64,000 bases of DNA from Prochlorococcus sp. AG-418-K17. Lineage in GTDB: Bacteria; Cyanobacteriota; Cyanobacteriia; PCC-6307; Cyanobiaceae. This document shows, in pieces, positions 8,081 through 19,636 of this stretch. Below the pieces are notes generated by a model. The model searched no databases. It was not told the DNA's origin and was given only the letters and a program-made list of their open reading frames with translations. Every line of letters begins with the position of its first letter. Position 1 is the first letter of the stretch. The DNA lies in the NCBI GenBank assembly GCA_003214055.1, contig QCMD01000001.1, positions 62,001 through 126,000 of the forward strand. The letters are read 5' to 3'. The translations under genes and the position numbers were made by a program.

Positions 8081-9883
8081 TTAATAGTTCGCACCAGTTT
8101 TTCTGTGATGAACTGCCGTCAGACTATCAGATTCTAGTATATTACCGTGTAGTACTTCAGCGTATATTACCCAATGATCTCCACATTCCATCCTCTCTTT
8201 TACAGTGGCATCTAACCATGCTAAAGAGTTAGGAATTATTATCTGATCATTAGGAGTTAATTCAATATTTAATCCTTCGAACCTATCTTCACCTGGCGAA
8301 AAAGGTTTTGTAAATCTTTTTAAAGGTTCTCTAAAATCTTTTTCACTTAGAATATTTAATGCGAATGAATCTCCAACTTGAAGTAGAGATTCAACCGATC
8401 TATCTTTTGCGACTGCAATACTTAATCCCGGTGGAGAAAAACTTGCTTGACTAACCCAGGATGCAAGCATAGCTCCTTTGATATTGTTTTCATCTTTTCC
8501 TTTAGAGGCAGTCAGAATACAAAGTGAGCCAATTACTCTTCCTAGAGCTTGTAACTTTGGATCCGTTTTACTTGTAATCATTCCAGTATCTGATTTTCTA
8601 GGTTTTTTCTTAGCTTTCTTTATAATTTTTCTTCCAAAGTGAGTTCCTATTTCTTCTAGCTCTTTAATTTTTGGTTTATTTGGACTGAATTTAATTCTTA
8701 TAGGATCAAAGCTAAACTGAAAACCGCCATCTTTTAATTTTGATTCAAGTAAATCTATTGCCTCACCGCTCCAGCCAAAACTACCAAAAATACCAACTGG
8801 TTTATCTCTATTGCCTTCTGATAGTAATGTCCCTAATGCACTTACTATAGGAGTTGGGGCATGCCCTCCAAGTGTGGGAGATCCTATTAAATATCCATCA
8901 GCATTTTGTATTGATTTTATAAGTAAATCATTTGATGTAAATTCACAATTTATACTTTCAACTTCTACAGAAGTTCTATTTATCCCTTTGGCTAAAGCAT
9001 CACCAATGGAGGCTGTATTTCCATATGCACTTGCATAAATAAGAGCGATTTTAGGATTATTTTTTGAGATATTTGCACCCCATCGAATGTAGTCATTTAA
9101 AAAGCTTTTTAAGCTATATTCGATAGCTGGACCGTGCAATGGTGCAATAGTTTTAATGTCATAATCTGCAATTTTTTCAGTTATTGATACCACTTGATTA
9201 GACATTGGTGCCATCAAACAATCATAAAAGTGTTTTCTATCAATTTCTGTACTAATTCGATTTGTTTCAGACCAATATTCAGATGAAATATGAGCAGAGA
9301 AAATTTTTTCACTTAAAAGTATTTCTTGATTACTTTCATAAATTATTAGTCCTCCAGGCCAACGTGCAGTTGGAATAGGTATTAACTCTAGTGAAATGTT
9401 TTCTAATTCTAAATTAAGTTCTTTTTTGACTATCTTAATTTCGGGTAATTGAACTTCAATAAATTCTTTTAAGTTAGGATTTTTTTGATTCCAGAGTTCA
9501 CTAATAAGTTTAAAGCCAGGATTTGAGCAAGTTATAGTTAAGTCTTTAAATTGCTTATTTATGTTTTTTATGGTTTCTATTATTTGGGGATTTATATGTC
9601 CAGAGATGACGTTAATTTTTTTTAATTTAAATTGATTAAAAAAATGAGAAATTATCTCATTAAATGAAATTAAATATTGCTTTTCAGGTGGATGAATAAT
9701 TAAAAGTTCTTCATTATTTCTTATTAAAAAAGTGTTAAATGAGGTTCCTTTTTCGAGATTAAATTCAAGTTCAAATCTTTCTTTATTATGATCGAGAAAT
9801 CTGATGCAAGTAAAATTTTCAGCAATTTCAAATTTTGAAAAGTTTTGATTTTTTTCAAGTAAGCTTATATTAATCTCTGACAT
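8081..9883 (-). CDS. flv1: Flavodiiron protein, Flv1 type (metal ligands replaced)
   Basis: This 600-residue protein has the three-part layout of cyanobacterial flavodiiron proteins: a beta-lactamase-like domain (about 30-265), a flavodoxin domain (about 280-420, start IALIYASAYGNT) and a flavin reductase domain (about 445-600). The diiron ligand motif HxExDH, intact in the neighbouring protein, reads GHINPQIIET (95-104) here, and the Asp region of the ligand set is also changed. This loss is characteristic of Flv1, which works as a heterodimer with Flv3. The pair reduces O2 to water with electrons from photosystem I, protecting it under fluctuating light. It is 16 bases downstream of flv3, so the two are surely one operon. 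Confidence 0.93.
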   Translation of the reverse strand: MSEINISLLEKNQNFSKFEIAENFTCIRFLDHNKERFELEFNLEKGTSFNTFLIRNNEELLIIHPPEKQYLISFNEIISHFFNQFKLKKINVISGHINPQIIETIKNINKQFKDLTITCSNPGFKLISELWNQKNPNLKEFIEVQLPEIKIVKKELNLELENISLELIPIPTARWPGGLIIYESNQEILLSEKIFSAHISSEYWSETNRISTEIDRKHFYDCLMAPMSNQVVSITEKIADYDIKTIAPLHGPAIEYSLKSFLNDYIRWGANISKNNPKIALIYASAYGNTASIGDALAKGINRTSVEVESINCEFTSNDLLIKSIQNADGYLIGSPTLGGHAPTPIVSALGTLLSEGNRDKPVGIFGSFGWSGEAIDLLESKLKDGGFQFSFDPIRIKFSPNKPKIKELEEIGTHFGRKIIKKAKKKPRKSDTGMITSKTDPKLQALGRVIGSLCILTASKGKDENNIKGAMLASWVSQASFSPPGLSIAVAKDRSVESLLQVGDSFALNILSEKDFREPLKRFTKPFSPGEDRFEGLNIELTPNDQIIIPNSLAWLDATVKERMECGDHWVIYAEVLHGNILESDSLTAVHHRKTGANY

Positions 9884-9899
9884 TTTGAGGAATTATTTA

Positions 9900-11675
9900 C
9901 TAATAGTGATTAGCAACTTTTCGGTGATGAACTGCTGTCTTGCATGATAAGTCAGAGACATTACCATTTTCAACAATTCCGTATATTATCCAATGGTCGG
10001 GAGTCTCCAGTCTAGAACTAACTTTACAATCCAGAAAGGCGAGTGAATCTGATAGGACTGGTCCTCCTTCTGCAATGTTGCTGATTATATCTACATCTGC
10101 AAATCTATCAGCTCCAGGAGCAAATCTTTTTAAAAAATGCCTGAACATTTTTTGATAGTTGTCTTCTCTCAAGATATTCACAACAAAACCTTCTCCAACT
10201 TGCATATATGATTCAATAGCTCTATCTTTTGCTACTGCAACCGTAATACCTGGAGGAGAAAAACTTGCCTGACTCACCCAACTTGCGACCATAGCACTTT
10301 GTCTAAATGTAGTACCTTCCCCTTGACTAGCTGTAACTACATATAATCCTCCACTTAATCTTCCTAACGCCTTATCTAAATTAGAATCTAGGCTCTTCAT
10401 TGAGGCTATATTTTTCTTTTTATTGATCAATTGGCCTAAGTCAGTTCCAGCTTCTTCGAATTGTTGATAGATAATAGGATCTGGAATATTTTTAACTCTT
10501 AAAGGAGAGAAAGCTTCTTTTTGACCAAGTTCTCTTAGTTTATTCGCCAAGGAATCTATTGGTTCATCATTTCCACCAAATGCATCATAAACAGCTGTAA
10601 ATTGTTTACCCTTTAATGCCGCAAACAATGTCCCAAGAGATTCTTTTAATTCATTATCTGAATCTACTGGCCATGTGGGGATAACTACTGCTTTTGATTC
10701 AGAAATTAAACTTGTTAATTCTTGCGGATCAGAGGATCTTAAATCAATTAATTGAACTTGTGCATCTGCTTTACTTATTCCATGAGATATAGCTTGACTT
10801 AGTCGGTCACAATAACCATAGTCGCTTATATAGCAGACCGATACAAAATCATTACCTTTACTTTTATTGCTACTCCATTCTAGATATTTACCTTTCCAAT
10901 AATTTACTTGATTATGAAGCAAAGGTCCATGACCTACTGCTATTGTTTTTAATTCAGGTAGCTTATCAATTCTTTTAATTGCTTGCAAAACGCTTCTAGC
11001 GTTGGGACCCATTAGGCAATCGTAATAAAAACGGAAATCATCATATATTTCTTTTTGATCGTTGTCATAGAATTCATCAGAACAATAATGGAGTCCAAAT
11101 GCATCGCATGTATAGAGAACGTGAGTGCTGTGGTCATATGAAAAAATAGTATCTGGCCAATGTAAATTTGGTGCGCTTATAAATTCAATATTATGTTCTA
11201 AGCCGCTATTAGGATTAGTGCCGAGATTTAAAAACTCTCCACTCTTAACCTCTATACGCTTAAAGGGAATATGTATTTGGTCTTCAATAAATTTAAGGGC
11301 TAATTTTGATCCTACTACTGTGATGTTTTGGTTTAATTCTAAAAGATTACCTATTAAGCCAGAATGATCAGGTTCTGTATGGCTTGTAATTAGATAATCT
11401 ACTTCTTGAGGATTTATATTTTTCAGTAATTCTTTAAACCATAATTCTTCGAACTTTGCGTGACTAGTATCGATAATTGCTAGTTTTTCTCCTCTAATTA
11501 TAAAACTATTATAAGTAGTTCCATTTCTTAATCCAAATTCAATATCAAATCTACTACGATCCCAATCCAAAGATCTTATGGCACATGAATCATCAGCAAA
11601 GTTTTGAGATTGAACTGTCAACTTGTTATTTGTTTGTGCCAATTTGGAGTTACTTGTCTGGGCAGAGGCTAGCAT
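9900..11675 (-). CDS. flv3: Flavodiiron protein, Flv3 type (metal ligands intact)
   Basis: The 591-residue protein has the same domains as Flv1 but with the diiron site kept: H99-T-E101-P-D103-H104, the CDAFG aspartate and the GHGPLLH histidine. Flavodoxin and flavin reductase domains follow; the latter has the VASWVSQASFSPPG block shared with Flv1. Together with Flv1 it carries out the Mehler-like reduction of O2 to water downstream of photosystem I. The ATG at 11675 is the start. A 14-base palindrome lies 21-34 bases upstream of it (11696-11709). It is the first gene of the operon flv3-flv1-FMN reductase and diverges from alaS. Confidence 0.95.
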   Translation of the reverse strand: MLASAQTSNSKLAQTNNKLTVQSQNFADDSCAIRSLDWDRSRFDIEFGLRNGTTYNSFIIRGEKLAIIDTSHAKFEELWFKELLKNINPQEVDYLITSHTEPDHSGLIGNLLELNQNITVVGSKLALKFIEDQIHIPFKRIEVKSGEFLNLGTNPNSGLEHNIEFISAPNLHWPDTIFSYDHSTHVLYTCDAFGLHYCSDEFYDNDQKEIYDDFRFYYDCLMGPNARSVLQAIKRIDKLPELKTIAVGHGPLLHNQVNYWKGKYLEWSSNKSKGNDFVSVCYISDYGYCDRLSQAISHGISKADAQVQLIDLRSSDPQELTSLISESKAVVIPTWPVDSDNELKESLGTLFAALKGKQFTAVYDAFGGNDEPIDSLANKLRELGQKEAFSPLRVKNIPDPIIYQQFEEAGTDLGQLINKKKNIASMKSLDSNLDKALGRLSGGLYVVTASQGEGTTFRQSAMVASWVSQASFSPPGITVAVAKDRAIESYMQVGEGFVVNILREDNYQKMFRHFLKRFAPGADRFADVDIISNIAEGGPVLSDSLAFLDCKVSSRLETPDHWIIYGIVENGNVSDLSCKTAVHHRKVANHY

Positions 11676-11695
11676 AGGACAAATCGCGTTATAGA

Positions 11696-11709
11696 ATAAC
11701 TTTAGTTAT
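11696..11709. promoter_or_regulatory. Palindrome upstream of flv3
   Basis: ATAACT-TT-AGTTAT is a perfect 6-bp inverted repeat with a 2-base centre. It sits in the 119-base gap between flv3 (minus) and alaS (plus), 21-34 bases before the flv3 ATG. It may be an operator or part of the flv3 leader; with such short AT-rich arms, chance is possible. Confidence 0.3.
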
Positions 11710-11794
11710 GTAGAATATAAATCCGCGTGATTATTTTTGCGAAATAACCGAAATTACGCTTTTCTTTAATTTTTATTCTTTTTATTCTGGATAA

Positions 11795-14455
11795 ATGACA
11801 TCTCAACTAATTAAAAAAATAGTTACTGGAGATGAGATAAGAAATGCTTTTTTGAAATTTTATCGTGAAAAATTACATAAAATCATTCCAAGCGCATCTT
11901 TAATTCCAGATGATCCCACGGTTATGCTCACAATTGCTGGGATGCTACCTTTTAAACCAGTTTTTTTAGGTTTAAAAGAAAGACCATCAAAAAGGGCTAC
12001 ATCCAGCCAAAAGTGCATCAGAACAAACGATATAGAAAACGTTGGAGTTACAGCTAGACACCATACTTTTTTTGAAATGCTTGGGAATTTCTCTTTTGGA
12101 GATTATTTTAAACGAGAGGCTATTCAGTGGGCGTGGGAATTAGTTACTAATATTTATCAACTTTCCGCTGAAAATATAATTGTTAGTGTCTTTCATGAGG
12201 ATGGAGAGTCTGCAAAAATTTGGAGAGATGAAATTGGTATTCATCCAGATAGGATAGTGAAACTAGGTGAGAAAGATAATTTTTGGTCCTCTGGAAAGAC
12301 AGGTCCATGTGGACCTTGTTCAGAACTTTATTATGATTTTTATCCTGAAAAAGGTCTACAGCATATTGATTTAGAAGATGGAGATCGTTTTATTGAATTT
12401 TATAATCTTGTTTTTATGCAATATAATCGCGACCCTAATGGAAAATTGACAGATTTAAAATTTAAAAATATTGATACAGGAATGGGCCTTGAAAGGATGG
12501 CTCAAATATTGCAAAAAAAGCAAAATAATTACGAGACAGATTTAATTTTTCCTATCATTCAAAAAACTTGTGAGATTGCAAATATTGATTATTTTTCTTC
12601 AAATGATAAAAATAAAATTTCTTTAAAAATCATTGGAGATCATACTAGAGCTATAATTCATTTAATTTCTGACGGAGTAGCAGCAAGTAATCTCGGTAGG
12701 GGTTATATATTAAGAAGGCTTATTAGAAGAATGGTCAGGCATGGGAGATTATTAGGCATAACAAATGAATTTTTACCGCATATTGCTAGTGTGGGGATCA
12801 ATTTAATGAAAAAAAATTATCCTGATTTAACAAATAATAGTGATTTAATTTTGAATGAGATAAAAATTGAAGAAGTACGGTTTAGGGAAACCCTTGAAAG
12901 AGGAGAAAAATTGCTAGATGAATTAATTTTTTCAGGTCAGAAATTAATTTCTGGTTTTAAAGCTTTTGAACTTTATGATACTTATGGATTTCCTCTAGAA
13001 CTTACTGTAGAAATTGCTGCGGAAAATAGTATCAGTGTGGATGTAAAGGGTTTTGAAGAAGAAATGAATGCACAAAAAGAGAGAGCGAAAGCTGCTTCAA
13101 GTAATATTGATTTGACATTAGAGGGATCATTAGAGCGAGAAATTGATCTTTTTGAAAAAACTGTTTTCAATGGTTATGATTCACTTCTTTCGGAAGCTGA
13201 AATAAAGGGTATATTCTTGGATTCAACATTAGTTAAGCAAGCAAGTGAAGGTCAGAAAGTTTTAATTGTTCTTGATCAGACAACTTTTTATGGAGAATCT
13301 GGAGGTCAAGTTGGTGATATAGGAACAATATTTTCAAAAGATGCAGAGGTCTTAGTTGATAATGTTGTTCGAAAGAAAAATGTTTTTTTACATTATGGAA
13401 CGGTTAAAAAAGGAATATTAACTATTGGCCAAAAAGTTAAGACTAATGTTAAATCTTCTAATAGAGCAAAGGCTGCTGCAAATCATACAGCTACCCATTT
13501 ATTGCAATCTGCTCTCAAATCAATTGTTGATGAAAGTGTTGGACAAAAAGGTTCATTGGTGGCCTTTAACAAATTAAGATTTGACTTTAATTCTTCTAAG
13601 CCTATTTCTAAAGATCAAATTTCTAAGATTGAGATTCTAGTTAACTCTTGGATTATGGAAAATCATACCCTAGAAATAAAAAATATGTCTAAGAGTGAGG
13701 CTCTTGAAAAGGGGGCAGTGGCAATGTTTGGAGAAAAATATGATGAAGAAGTGCGCGTTGTTGATGTGCCAGGAGTTTCAATGGAACTTTGTGGTGGCAC
13801 GCATGTTAAAACTACATCAGAATTAGGTTCTTTCAAAATAATCAGTGAGGAAGGAATCTCAGCCGGAGTAAGAAGAATTGAAGCATTATCTGGCCAATCA
13901 GCATTCGACTATTTCAGTGATAGAAATGCTTTAGTAAATCAACTAAGTGATTTGTTAAAAGCAAATCCTAATCAACTTTTTGAAAGGGTTAATAATTTGC
14001 ATGCAGAACTTATTAATAAGAATAAAGAGATACAAAAAATGAAAGAAGAAATTGCTTACTTTAAATACTCTTCTATAAAATCATCCTCAGAAATAGTTAA
14101 TTCTTTTTCAATTTTAGTCAATCAGATTGATGGCTTAGATGGAAATTCTTTGCAATCTGCAGCACTTAATTTAACTTCTCATTTAGGAAAGAAAGCATTA
14201 GTGATTCTTGGGGGAATACCAAATCCAGAAAACAGAAAGTTGTTATTTGTAGTTTCTTTAGGTGATGATGCCGTAAAAATAGGATTGCATGCAGGTAAAT
14301 TAATTAATGAGATTGCAAGAATTTGTTCGGGAGGTGGAGGAGGGAAGCCTAACTTTGCGCAAGCAGGTGCTAAAGATATTGATAAGTTAAGTGTTGCATT
14401 AGATTATGCAAAAAATCATTTGCAAAAAATACTGAAAAGTTATTCTGATAAATAA
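11795..14455 (+). CDS. alaS: Alanyl-tRNA synthetase
   Basis: The 886-residue enzyme attaches alanine to tRNA-Ala in the cytosol. The class II catalytic domain is at the N terminus ([16 protein letters not shown] and [13 protein letters not shown] blocks). It is followed by the editing domain with the zinc-binding NHTATHLL and CGGTH motifs, and the C-terminal DHHA1-type domain ending in a glycine run ([14 protein letters not shown]) near the C terminus. Length is normal for the family. The start is ATG at 11795. The last 16 bases overlap the convergent speA gene. Confidence 0.98.
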   Translation: MTSQLIKKIVTGDEIRNAFLKFYREKLHKIIPSASLIPDDPTVMLTIAGMLPFKPVFLGLKERPSKRATSSQKCIRTNDIENVGVTARHHTFFEMLGNFSFGDYFKREAIQWAWELVTNIYQLSAENIIVSVFHEDGESAKIWRDEIGIHPDRIVKLGEKDNFWSSGKTGPCGPCSELYYDFYPEKGLQHIDLEDGDRFIEFYNLVFMQYNRDPNGKLTDLKFKNIDTGMGLERMAQILQKKQNNYETDLIFPIIQKTCEIANIDYFSSNDKNKISLKIIGDHTRAIIHLISDGVAASNLGRGYILRRLIRRMVRHGRLLGITNEFLPHIASVGINLMKKNYPDLTNNSDLILNEIKIEEVRFRETLERGEKLLDELIFSGQKLISGFKAFELYDTYGFPLELTVEIAAENSISVDVKGFEEEMNAQKERAKAASSNIDLTLEGSLEREIDLFEKTVFNGYDSLLSEAEIKGIFLDSTLVKQASEGQKVLIVLDQTTFYGESGGQVGDIGTIFSKDAEVLVDNVVRKKNVFLHYGTVKKGILTIGQKVKTNVKSSNRAKAAANHTATHLLQSALKSIVDESVGQKGSLVAFNKLRFDFNSSKPISKDQISKIEILVNSWIMENHTLEIKNMSKSEALEKGAVAMFGEKYDEEVRVVDVPGVSMELCGGTHVKTTSELGSFKIISEEGISAGVRRIEALSGQSAFDYFSDRNALVNQLSDLLKANPNQLFERVNNLHAELINKNKEIQKMKEEIAYFKYSSIKSSSEIVNSFSILVNQIDGLDGNSLQSAALNLTSHLGKKALVILGGIPNPENRKLLFVVSLGDDAVKIGLHAGKLINEIARICSGGGGGKPNFAQAGAKDIDKLSVALDYAKNHLQKILKSYSDK

Positions 14456-16386
14456 CTACTTTTTCTAAGACTCATTTCAATTTGGTCAATTAATTTTCTT
14501 GCCTCTTCAATAGTTAATTTTTTTTGATCAATTGCTGATTCAGTATTAATCCTTATAGATTCCACCAAAGAAGCTGAACTGTAATCCAATAATTGTAAAA
14601 TTTCAGATTTACTTTCCTCTTTAATAATATTTTTGACCTTATATGAATTATCTTGATTTATATCTATATGAACAACGTTTGTATTGCCAAATAAATTGTG
14701 TAAGTTTCCCAATGCTTCTTGATAGGCTCCAGTCATAAAAATTCCAATTAGATAATCTTTATCTTTTTCTGGCTTATGTAAATTAAGTAATGATTTGATT
14801 TTTCCATCATCAAAAAAATTATTTAATTTCCCATCTGAATCGCAAGTTAAATCAGCAAAGTTGCCTTTGCAGAAAGGCTCTTCTAAGTGCCTATGTATTG
14901 GTACTATTGGAAAAATCTGATTGATTGCCCAGCTATCGGGAATAGATTTAAAGATAGATATATTTGCATAATAAGTTGACGCAAGAGTTTCTGTAATTTC
15001 AGATAAATCAGGGTGATTAATTTCATCATTATTCAGGTTATTAGAAATTTCTTTAGCGCAAGCCCATGTAAGTTCTTCGGCATAAGCTCGTTCTGCTAAA
15101 CTTAAAAATCCTAATCTAAAGGCAACTAAACAATCTTCTTTAAACTTTTTTGCATCGTTCCATAATTCAATTATTTGAGATAAATTTATTTTTTTATTTT
15201 TAAGTTTTTTTAATTCATAGAAAGTTTCAATTAAATTTGAAATGATTAATTTTTGATCTTTTTTATCAAAAATTTGTAGTTTTGAACTGACATGGCTTGT
15301 TCCTAAGACATTAAAAATTAAAACTGAACAATGACTAATTATTGCTCTTCCACTTTCTGAGATTATTGTTGGATGCTTGATATTATTTAATTCACATGAA
15401 TCTTTAATGGTTGCAATTACATCGTTAGCATAATTTTGAAGAGAATAATTAGTAGAGGTGTTGGAGGCGGTTTTAGTTCCATCAAAATCTATCCCTAATC
15501 CTCCCCCTACGTCGATATATTGCATTGGGGCACCTAGTTTGCATAGTTCAACATATATTTGACTCGCTTCTTGTAATGCGTCTTTAATCACAGCAATATC
15601 ACTTATTTGACTTCCTATATGAAAATGGAGCAATTTCATTTCGTTTATAAGATTTGCTTCTTTAAGTTCTTTTATTGTCGACATAATTTCTGGGATTGAT
15701 AATCCAAATTTTGAATTATCTCCAATAGATTTGCCCCATCTGCCACTGCTTTTACTTGATAACTTTGCTCTAATTCCTATCAATGGAGTTGAGTTAAGTT
15801 CTTGAACTGCTTGAATAATTCTTTTTACCTCATCTGGTTGTTCAATTACTATTATTGGATTTTTGCCGAGTTTTCTGGCCAAAGTAGCAATCTCAATATA
15901 TTTTTTATCTTTATATCCGTTGCATATTAGTAATGAATTTTGGTTTTCAAGAAGTGCAAGGCTAATTAATAGTTCTGATTTACTTCCTACTTCTAAACCA
16001 AAATTCCATTGACTACCAAACTCTATTATCTTTTCCAATATATTTTTTTGTTGATTACATTTGATAGGAAAAACGCCTTGATAAATATTTTTATATTTGT
16101 AGGTTTTTATTGCTTTTGAAAAAGCGTCATGTAGTGCATTTATTCGATCTTTTAAGATATCGTTAAATCTTATGATTAATGGAGGATTGATTTCTCTACT
16201 TTTAAGTTCTTTGACAAGCTTGAAAAGATCAATCTTATTTTCAGATTTTATATCTTTAGTTACTGATATATTTCCTTTGGTATTTATAGAAAAATATTTA
16301 TCTCCCCATTTGTCTATTTTGTAAGTCGAAATACTATCTTCAATAGTCCAAATATTTTTTAATTTTTTCGGCTCGAAATTGGTCAC
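14440..16386 (-). CDS. speA: Biosynthetic arginine decarboxylase
   Basis: The 648-residue protein belongs to the PLP-dependent fold-III decarboxylases. The PLP lysine is in FPIKCNQ (K109), the glycine-rich phosphate-binding segment is [15 protein letters not shown], and the second active-site cysteine region lies before the C terminus. It converts arginine to agmatine and CO2, the first step to putrescine and spermidine. Length is as expected for the biosynthetic SpeA type. It converges with alaS by 16 bases and diverges from ndk across a short gap. Confidence 0.96.
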   Translation of the reverse strand: MTNFEPKKLKNIWTIEDSISTYKIDKWGDKYFSINTKGNISVTKDIKSENKIDLFKLVKELKSREINPPLIIRFNDILKDRINALHDAFSKAIKTYKYKNIYQGVFPIKCNQQKNILEKIIEFGSQWNFGLEVGSKSELLISLALLENQNSLLICNGYKDKKYIEIATLARKLGKNPIIVIEQPDEVKRIIQAVQELNSTPLIGIRAKLSSKSSGRWGKSIGDNSKFGLSIPEIMSTIKELKEANLINEMKLLHFHIGSQISDIAVIKDALQEASQIYVELCKLGAPMQYIDVGGGLGIDFDGTKTASNTSTNYSLQNYANDVIATIKDSCELNNIKHPTIISESGRAIISHCSVLIFNVLGTSHVSSKLQIFDKKDQKLIISNLIETFYELKKLKNKKINLSQIIELWNDAKKFKEDCLVAFRLGFLSLAERAYAEELTWACAKEISNNLNNDEINHPDLSEITETLASTYYANISIFKSIPDSWAINQIFPIVPIHRHLEEPFCKGNFADLTCDSDGKLNNFFDDGKIKSLLNLHKPEKDKDYLIGIFMTGAYQEALGNLHNLFGNTNVVHIDINQDNSYKVKNIIKEESKSEILQLLDYSSASLVESIRINTESAIDQKKLTIEEARKLIDQIEMSLRKSSYLSE

Positions 16387-16508
16387 TTTATGTCTTATTG
16401 ATTAATAAATGTTTTTGAAAATAGCTCAAAACAATATCTTTTATTTTAATGATTACTTGCCAAGTTACCACCCAAAAGTTGAATATACATAGAGTGATTA
16501 TTAACAAA

Positions 16509-16967
16509 ATGACTAAAGAGAGAACTTTTATTGCAATTAAACCAGATGGAGTTCAAAGAGGATATGTTGCCGAGATTATTGGTAGATTTGAAAAAAAAGG
16601 GTTTAAATTGGTTGGATTAAAGCAATTAATCCCCTCAAAAGATCTTGCTCAAAATCATTATGGTGTACATAGAGAAAGACCCTTTTTTGGCGATTTAGTA
16701 GACTTTATTTCAAGTGGTCCTGTTGTAGCAATGGCGTGGGAAGGCGAAGGAGTTATTTTGAGTGCTAGAAAACTAATAGGTGCAACAAAACCTCTTGAAG
16801 CAGAGCCTGGAACAATTAGAGGTGATTTAGCTATTGATATTGGTAGGAATATTATTCATGGTTCTGATGGAGAAGATACTGCTAAATTTGAAATTGATCT
16901 ATGGTTTAACGATGATGAATTATGTGAGTGGGAAACTTCTGATTCGAAATGGCGTTCTGAAAATTAA
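16509..16967 (+). CDS. ndk: Nucleoside diphosphate kinase
   Basis: The 152-residue enzyme moves the gamma-phosphate of ATP to other nucleoside diphosphates. The KPDGVQRG start, the RPFF segment and the catalytic histidine in NIIHGSD (H117) are all present. An upstream in-frame ATG at 16449 would add 20 residues with no family match, so I choose ATG at 16509, which gives the usual NDK length. It converges with thiO, the stops being 3 bases apart. Confidence 0.97.
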   Translation: MTKERTFIAIKPDGVQRGYVAEIIGRFEKKGFKLVGLKQLIPSKDLAQNHYGVHRERPFFGDLVDFISSGPVVAMAWEGEGVILSARKLIGATKPLEAEPGTIRGDLAIDIGRNIIHGSDGEDTAKFEIDLWFNDDELCEWETSDSKWRSEN

Positions 16968-16970
16968 AAT

Positions 16971-18080
16971 TTAAATCTCAAATCTATCTAAACTAAATTT
17001 TTCTAAAAAGCTTTTTTCTGTTTCTTTGAGACTTTTATTTTGAACTATTTTCAAAAGAAGATCACTTGTTATTGCAGAAAATAAAACTCCATTTCTGTAA
17101 TGTCCTGTAGCTATAAAAAGGTTTTCAATTTTTGATTTTCCAATTATTGGTTTAAGGTCTGGTGTGCAAGGTCTAAATCCCCACCAATGTTCCATTTGTG
17201 GCCAATTAATAGCTTCTGGTAATAAGGAGCAAATACCTTCTTGCAATTCTTTTACTCCATTAGGAGTATTACCCTGATTAAATTTTGAATTTTTTTCAAC
17301 TGTCGCTCCAACGATAATAAGTCCATCATCACGAGGAACTAGATAAGTTTTTGGTCCAAAAATAACTCTTTTCAAGAAATTTGTTGGACCTTGTATTGAT
17401 AGCATTTGTCCTTTTATAGGAAAGACTGGAATCTTATTAAAAATTTTTTTACTCCAAGCACCACTGCATATTATTGCTTTTTCGCAGGTAATTTTTTTGA
17501 GTTCCCCAGTGGCACATAAAACTGTTGCACCAGTAATTTTGTTTTTTTCTAATATCAAATCCTTTACTTCTGATCCTTCTTGAAATTCAACTCCATGCAA
17601 GGAGCATGCTCTCTCAAGAGCACGCATCAGTCTTCTTCGGTTATCTATTTGACCATCTTGTTCAAAAAGTAAACCATGCTTCCAAATAGAATTCATTCCA
17701 TTAATTTCTGTATGAAGATCTTTGTGATTTAAATATTTTCCATATTTATAAGTGGGAAACTCTTCAAGATCTTTTTTATTTTTAAAAGGAACTACTATGC
17801 CACATTTTTTTAAACCGCAATTAATATTACTATCTTGTTCAATACTTTTTATCCACTTTGGAATTAGACTTTGACTTTCTTGGCCAAATTTTAGTAATTC
17901 ATCTTCGAGCCCTTCGGCATGAGTAGCCAACATTCCTGCGGCAACAAATCCAGCTGATTCATTTCTGTTTTTGCTTAAAACTAATACTTTGAAGTTATTT
18001 CTAGAAAATGCATAAGCAATAGATAAACCTACGAGTCCACCGCCAATAATTAATATTGAATTTTTTGTTTCTTGTGTCAT
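16971..18080 (-). CDS. thiO: Glycine oxidase / FAD-dependent amine oxidase (ThiO-like)
   Basis: The 369-residue protein has the N-terminal FAD dinucleotide-binding motif IIGGGLVGLS (11-20), a central substrate domain, and the C-terminal GHYRNGVL segment that closes on the flavin in the DAO family. ThiO oxidises glycine to iminoglycine for thiazole synthesis in thiamine formation; the same fold also occurs in D-amino-acid oxidases, so the substrate is inferred. No thiG is adjacent. It is divergent from gatB. Confidence 0.87.
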   Translation of the reverse strand: MTQETKNSILIIGGGLVGLSIAYAFSRNNFKVLVLSKNRNESAGFVAAGMLATHAEGLEDELLKFGQESQSLIPKWIKSIEQDSNINCGLKKCGIVVPFKNKKDLEEFPTYKYGKYLNHKDLHTEINGMNSIWKHGLLFEQDGQIDNRRRLMRALERACSLHGVEFQEGSEVKDLILEKNKITGATVLCATGELKKITCEKAIICSGAWSKKIFNKIPVFPIKGQMLSIQGPTNFLKRVIFGPKTYLVPRDDGLIIVGATVEKNSKFNQGNTPNGVKELQEGICSLLPEAINWPQMEHWWGFRPCTPDLKPIIGKSKIENLFIATGHYRNGVLFSAITSDLLLKIVQNKSLKETEKSFLEKFSLDRFEI

Positions 18081-18159
18081 TTAAGAATTAATATTTTTAT
18101 TTGTGTTTTGGTCCTCTTTTCCTTTATATCCAATAAAATTAATAGAGAGACTTTTGATA

Positions 18160-19632
18160 ATGAACAATTTGGAAACTTGGGAAGCTGTGATTGGTTTGGA
18201 AACTCATGTACAGCTTAATACGAAAAGTAAAATATTCACATCTGCTTCAACAGCTTTTGGTGATGCACCTAATACGCATATAGATCCTGTAGTTTGTGGT
18301 TTGCCAGGAACTCTCCCAGTTTTGAATGAGACTGTTCTTGAGTATGCTGTGAAAACTTCTTTAGCATTAAATTTAAATGTCGCAGAACATTGCAAATTTG
18401 ATAGAAAACAATATTTTTATCCTGACCTGCCTAAAAATTATCAAATTTCACAATTTGATGAGCCTCTAGCTGAAAATGGCTGGATAGAGGTTGAAATAAT
18501 TGAAAAGAATAAAGAACCCTATATCAAAAAAATTGGTATAGAAAGGTTACATATGGAAGAAGATGCCGGAAAACTTGTCCATTCAGGTAGTGACAGATTA
18601 GCTGGTTCTAAGTATTCTTTAGTCGATTACAATCGTGCCGGAATAGCACTTTGTGAGATTGTAAGCAAACCAGATATTCGATCAGGTAAAGAGGCATCTG
18701 AATATGCTTCAGAGATCAGAAGAACAGTTAGATATCTCGGCGTATCAGATGGAAATATGCAAGAGGGTTCATTGCGATGTGATGTCAATATTTCAGTTAG
18801 AAAAGGACCTAATGCTCCTTTTGGCACCAAAGTGGAAATAAAAAATATGAATTCCTTTTCGGCAATTCAAAAGGCTTGTGATTATGAAATAGCAAGACAA
18901 ATAGAAGTATATGAAAATGGAGGAAAAATTTTCCAAGAAACAAGGTTATGGGACGAAGCTAAGCAACTAACAAAAAGTATGAGAATGAAAGAAGGCAGCA
19001 GTGACTATAGATATTTTCCTGATCCTGACTTAGGACCAATTGAAATAACTAAAGCCCAAAAAGAAATATGGTTAAAAGAACTTCCAGAATTACCTTCTAG
19101 TAAAAGAAATAAATATGTAAATGAATTTGGCTTATCTGCATATGATGCAAGGGTAATTTCTGATGAAATTAATATGGCTAACTTTTTTGAAGAAACAGTA
19201 GCTAATGGTGCTGATGCCAAACTAGCTTCAAACTGGGTAACAAGTGATATTGTGGGTTATTTAAAAGCAAATAAATTTAGTTTTAGTGACTTAAAACTTA
19301 GTCCTGAAAATCTTGCTGAGATGATTAGCATGATCTCAAATAAAACTATAAGTGGAAAAATTGCAAAGGAAATTTTACCTGAACTAATTGAAAAAAATAT
19401 TTCTCCGAAAAAATTTGTTGAAGAAAAAGGGTTAGCTATGATATCTGATTCTTCAAGTATTTTACCAATAATTGATGAACTTATAACTGAACATCCAGAT
19501 GAGGTTCAAGCATTTAGAAATGGTAAAACTAAATTACTTGGTTTTTTTGTTGGTCAACTAATGAAAAGAACTAAAGGTAAAGCTGACCCTAAACTTGCAA
19601 ATAAACTTCTTGCAGAAAAATTGAATAGCTAA
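18160..19632 (+). CDS. gatB: Aspartyl/glutamyl-tRNA amidotransferase subunit B
   Basis: The 490-residue protein opens with EAVIGLETHVQLNTKSKIF, the hallmark of GatB, and contains LYHFDY-type family blocks such as the VDYNRAGIALCEIVSKPD segment and a C-terminal YqeY-like tail domain. GatB is the kinase/transamidase-coupling subunit of GatCAB, which converts Glu-tRNA-Gln to Gln-tRNA-Gln. An in-frame upstream ATG at 18103 would add a hydrophobic 19-residue stretch absent from the family, so ATG at 18160 is preferred. The gene ends 4 bases before the convergent coaE stop. Confidence 0.97.
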   Translation: MNNLETWEAVIGLETHVQLNTKSKIFTSASTAFGDAPNTHIDPVVCGLPGTLPVLNETVLEYAVKTSLALNLNVAEHCKFDRKQYFYPDLPKNYQISQFDEPLAENGWIEVEIIEKNKEPYIKKIGIERLHMEEDAGKLVHSGSDRLAGSKYSLVDYNRAGIALCEIVSKPDIRSGKEASEYASEIRRTVRYLGVSDGNMQEGSLRCDVNISVRKGPNAPFGTKVEIKNMNSFSAIQKACDYEIARQIEVYENGGKIFQETRLWDEAKQLTKSMRMKEGSSDYRYFPDPDLGPIEITKAQKEIWLKELPELPSSKRNKYVNEFGLSAYDARVISDEINMANFFEETVANGADAKLASNWVTSDIVGYLKANKFSFSDLKLSPENLAEMISMISNKTISGKIAKEILPELIEKNISPKKFVEEKGLAMISDSSSILPIIDELITEHPDEVQAFRNGKTKLLGFFVGQLMKRTKGKADPKLANKLLAEKLNS

Positions 19633-19636
19633 AGCT

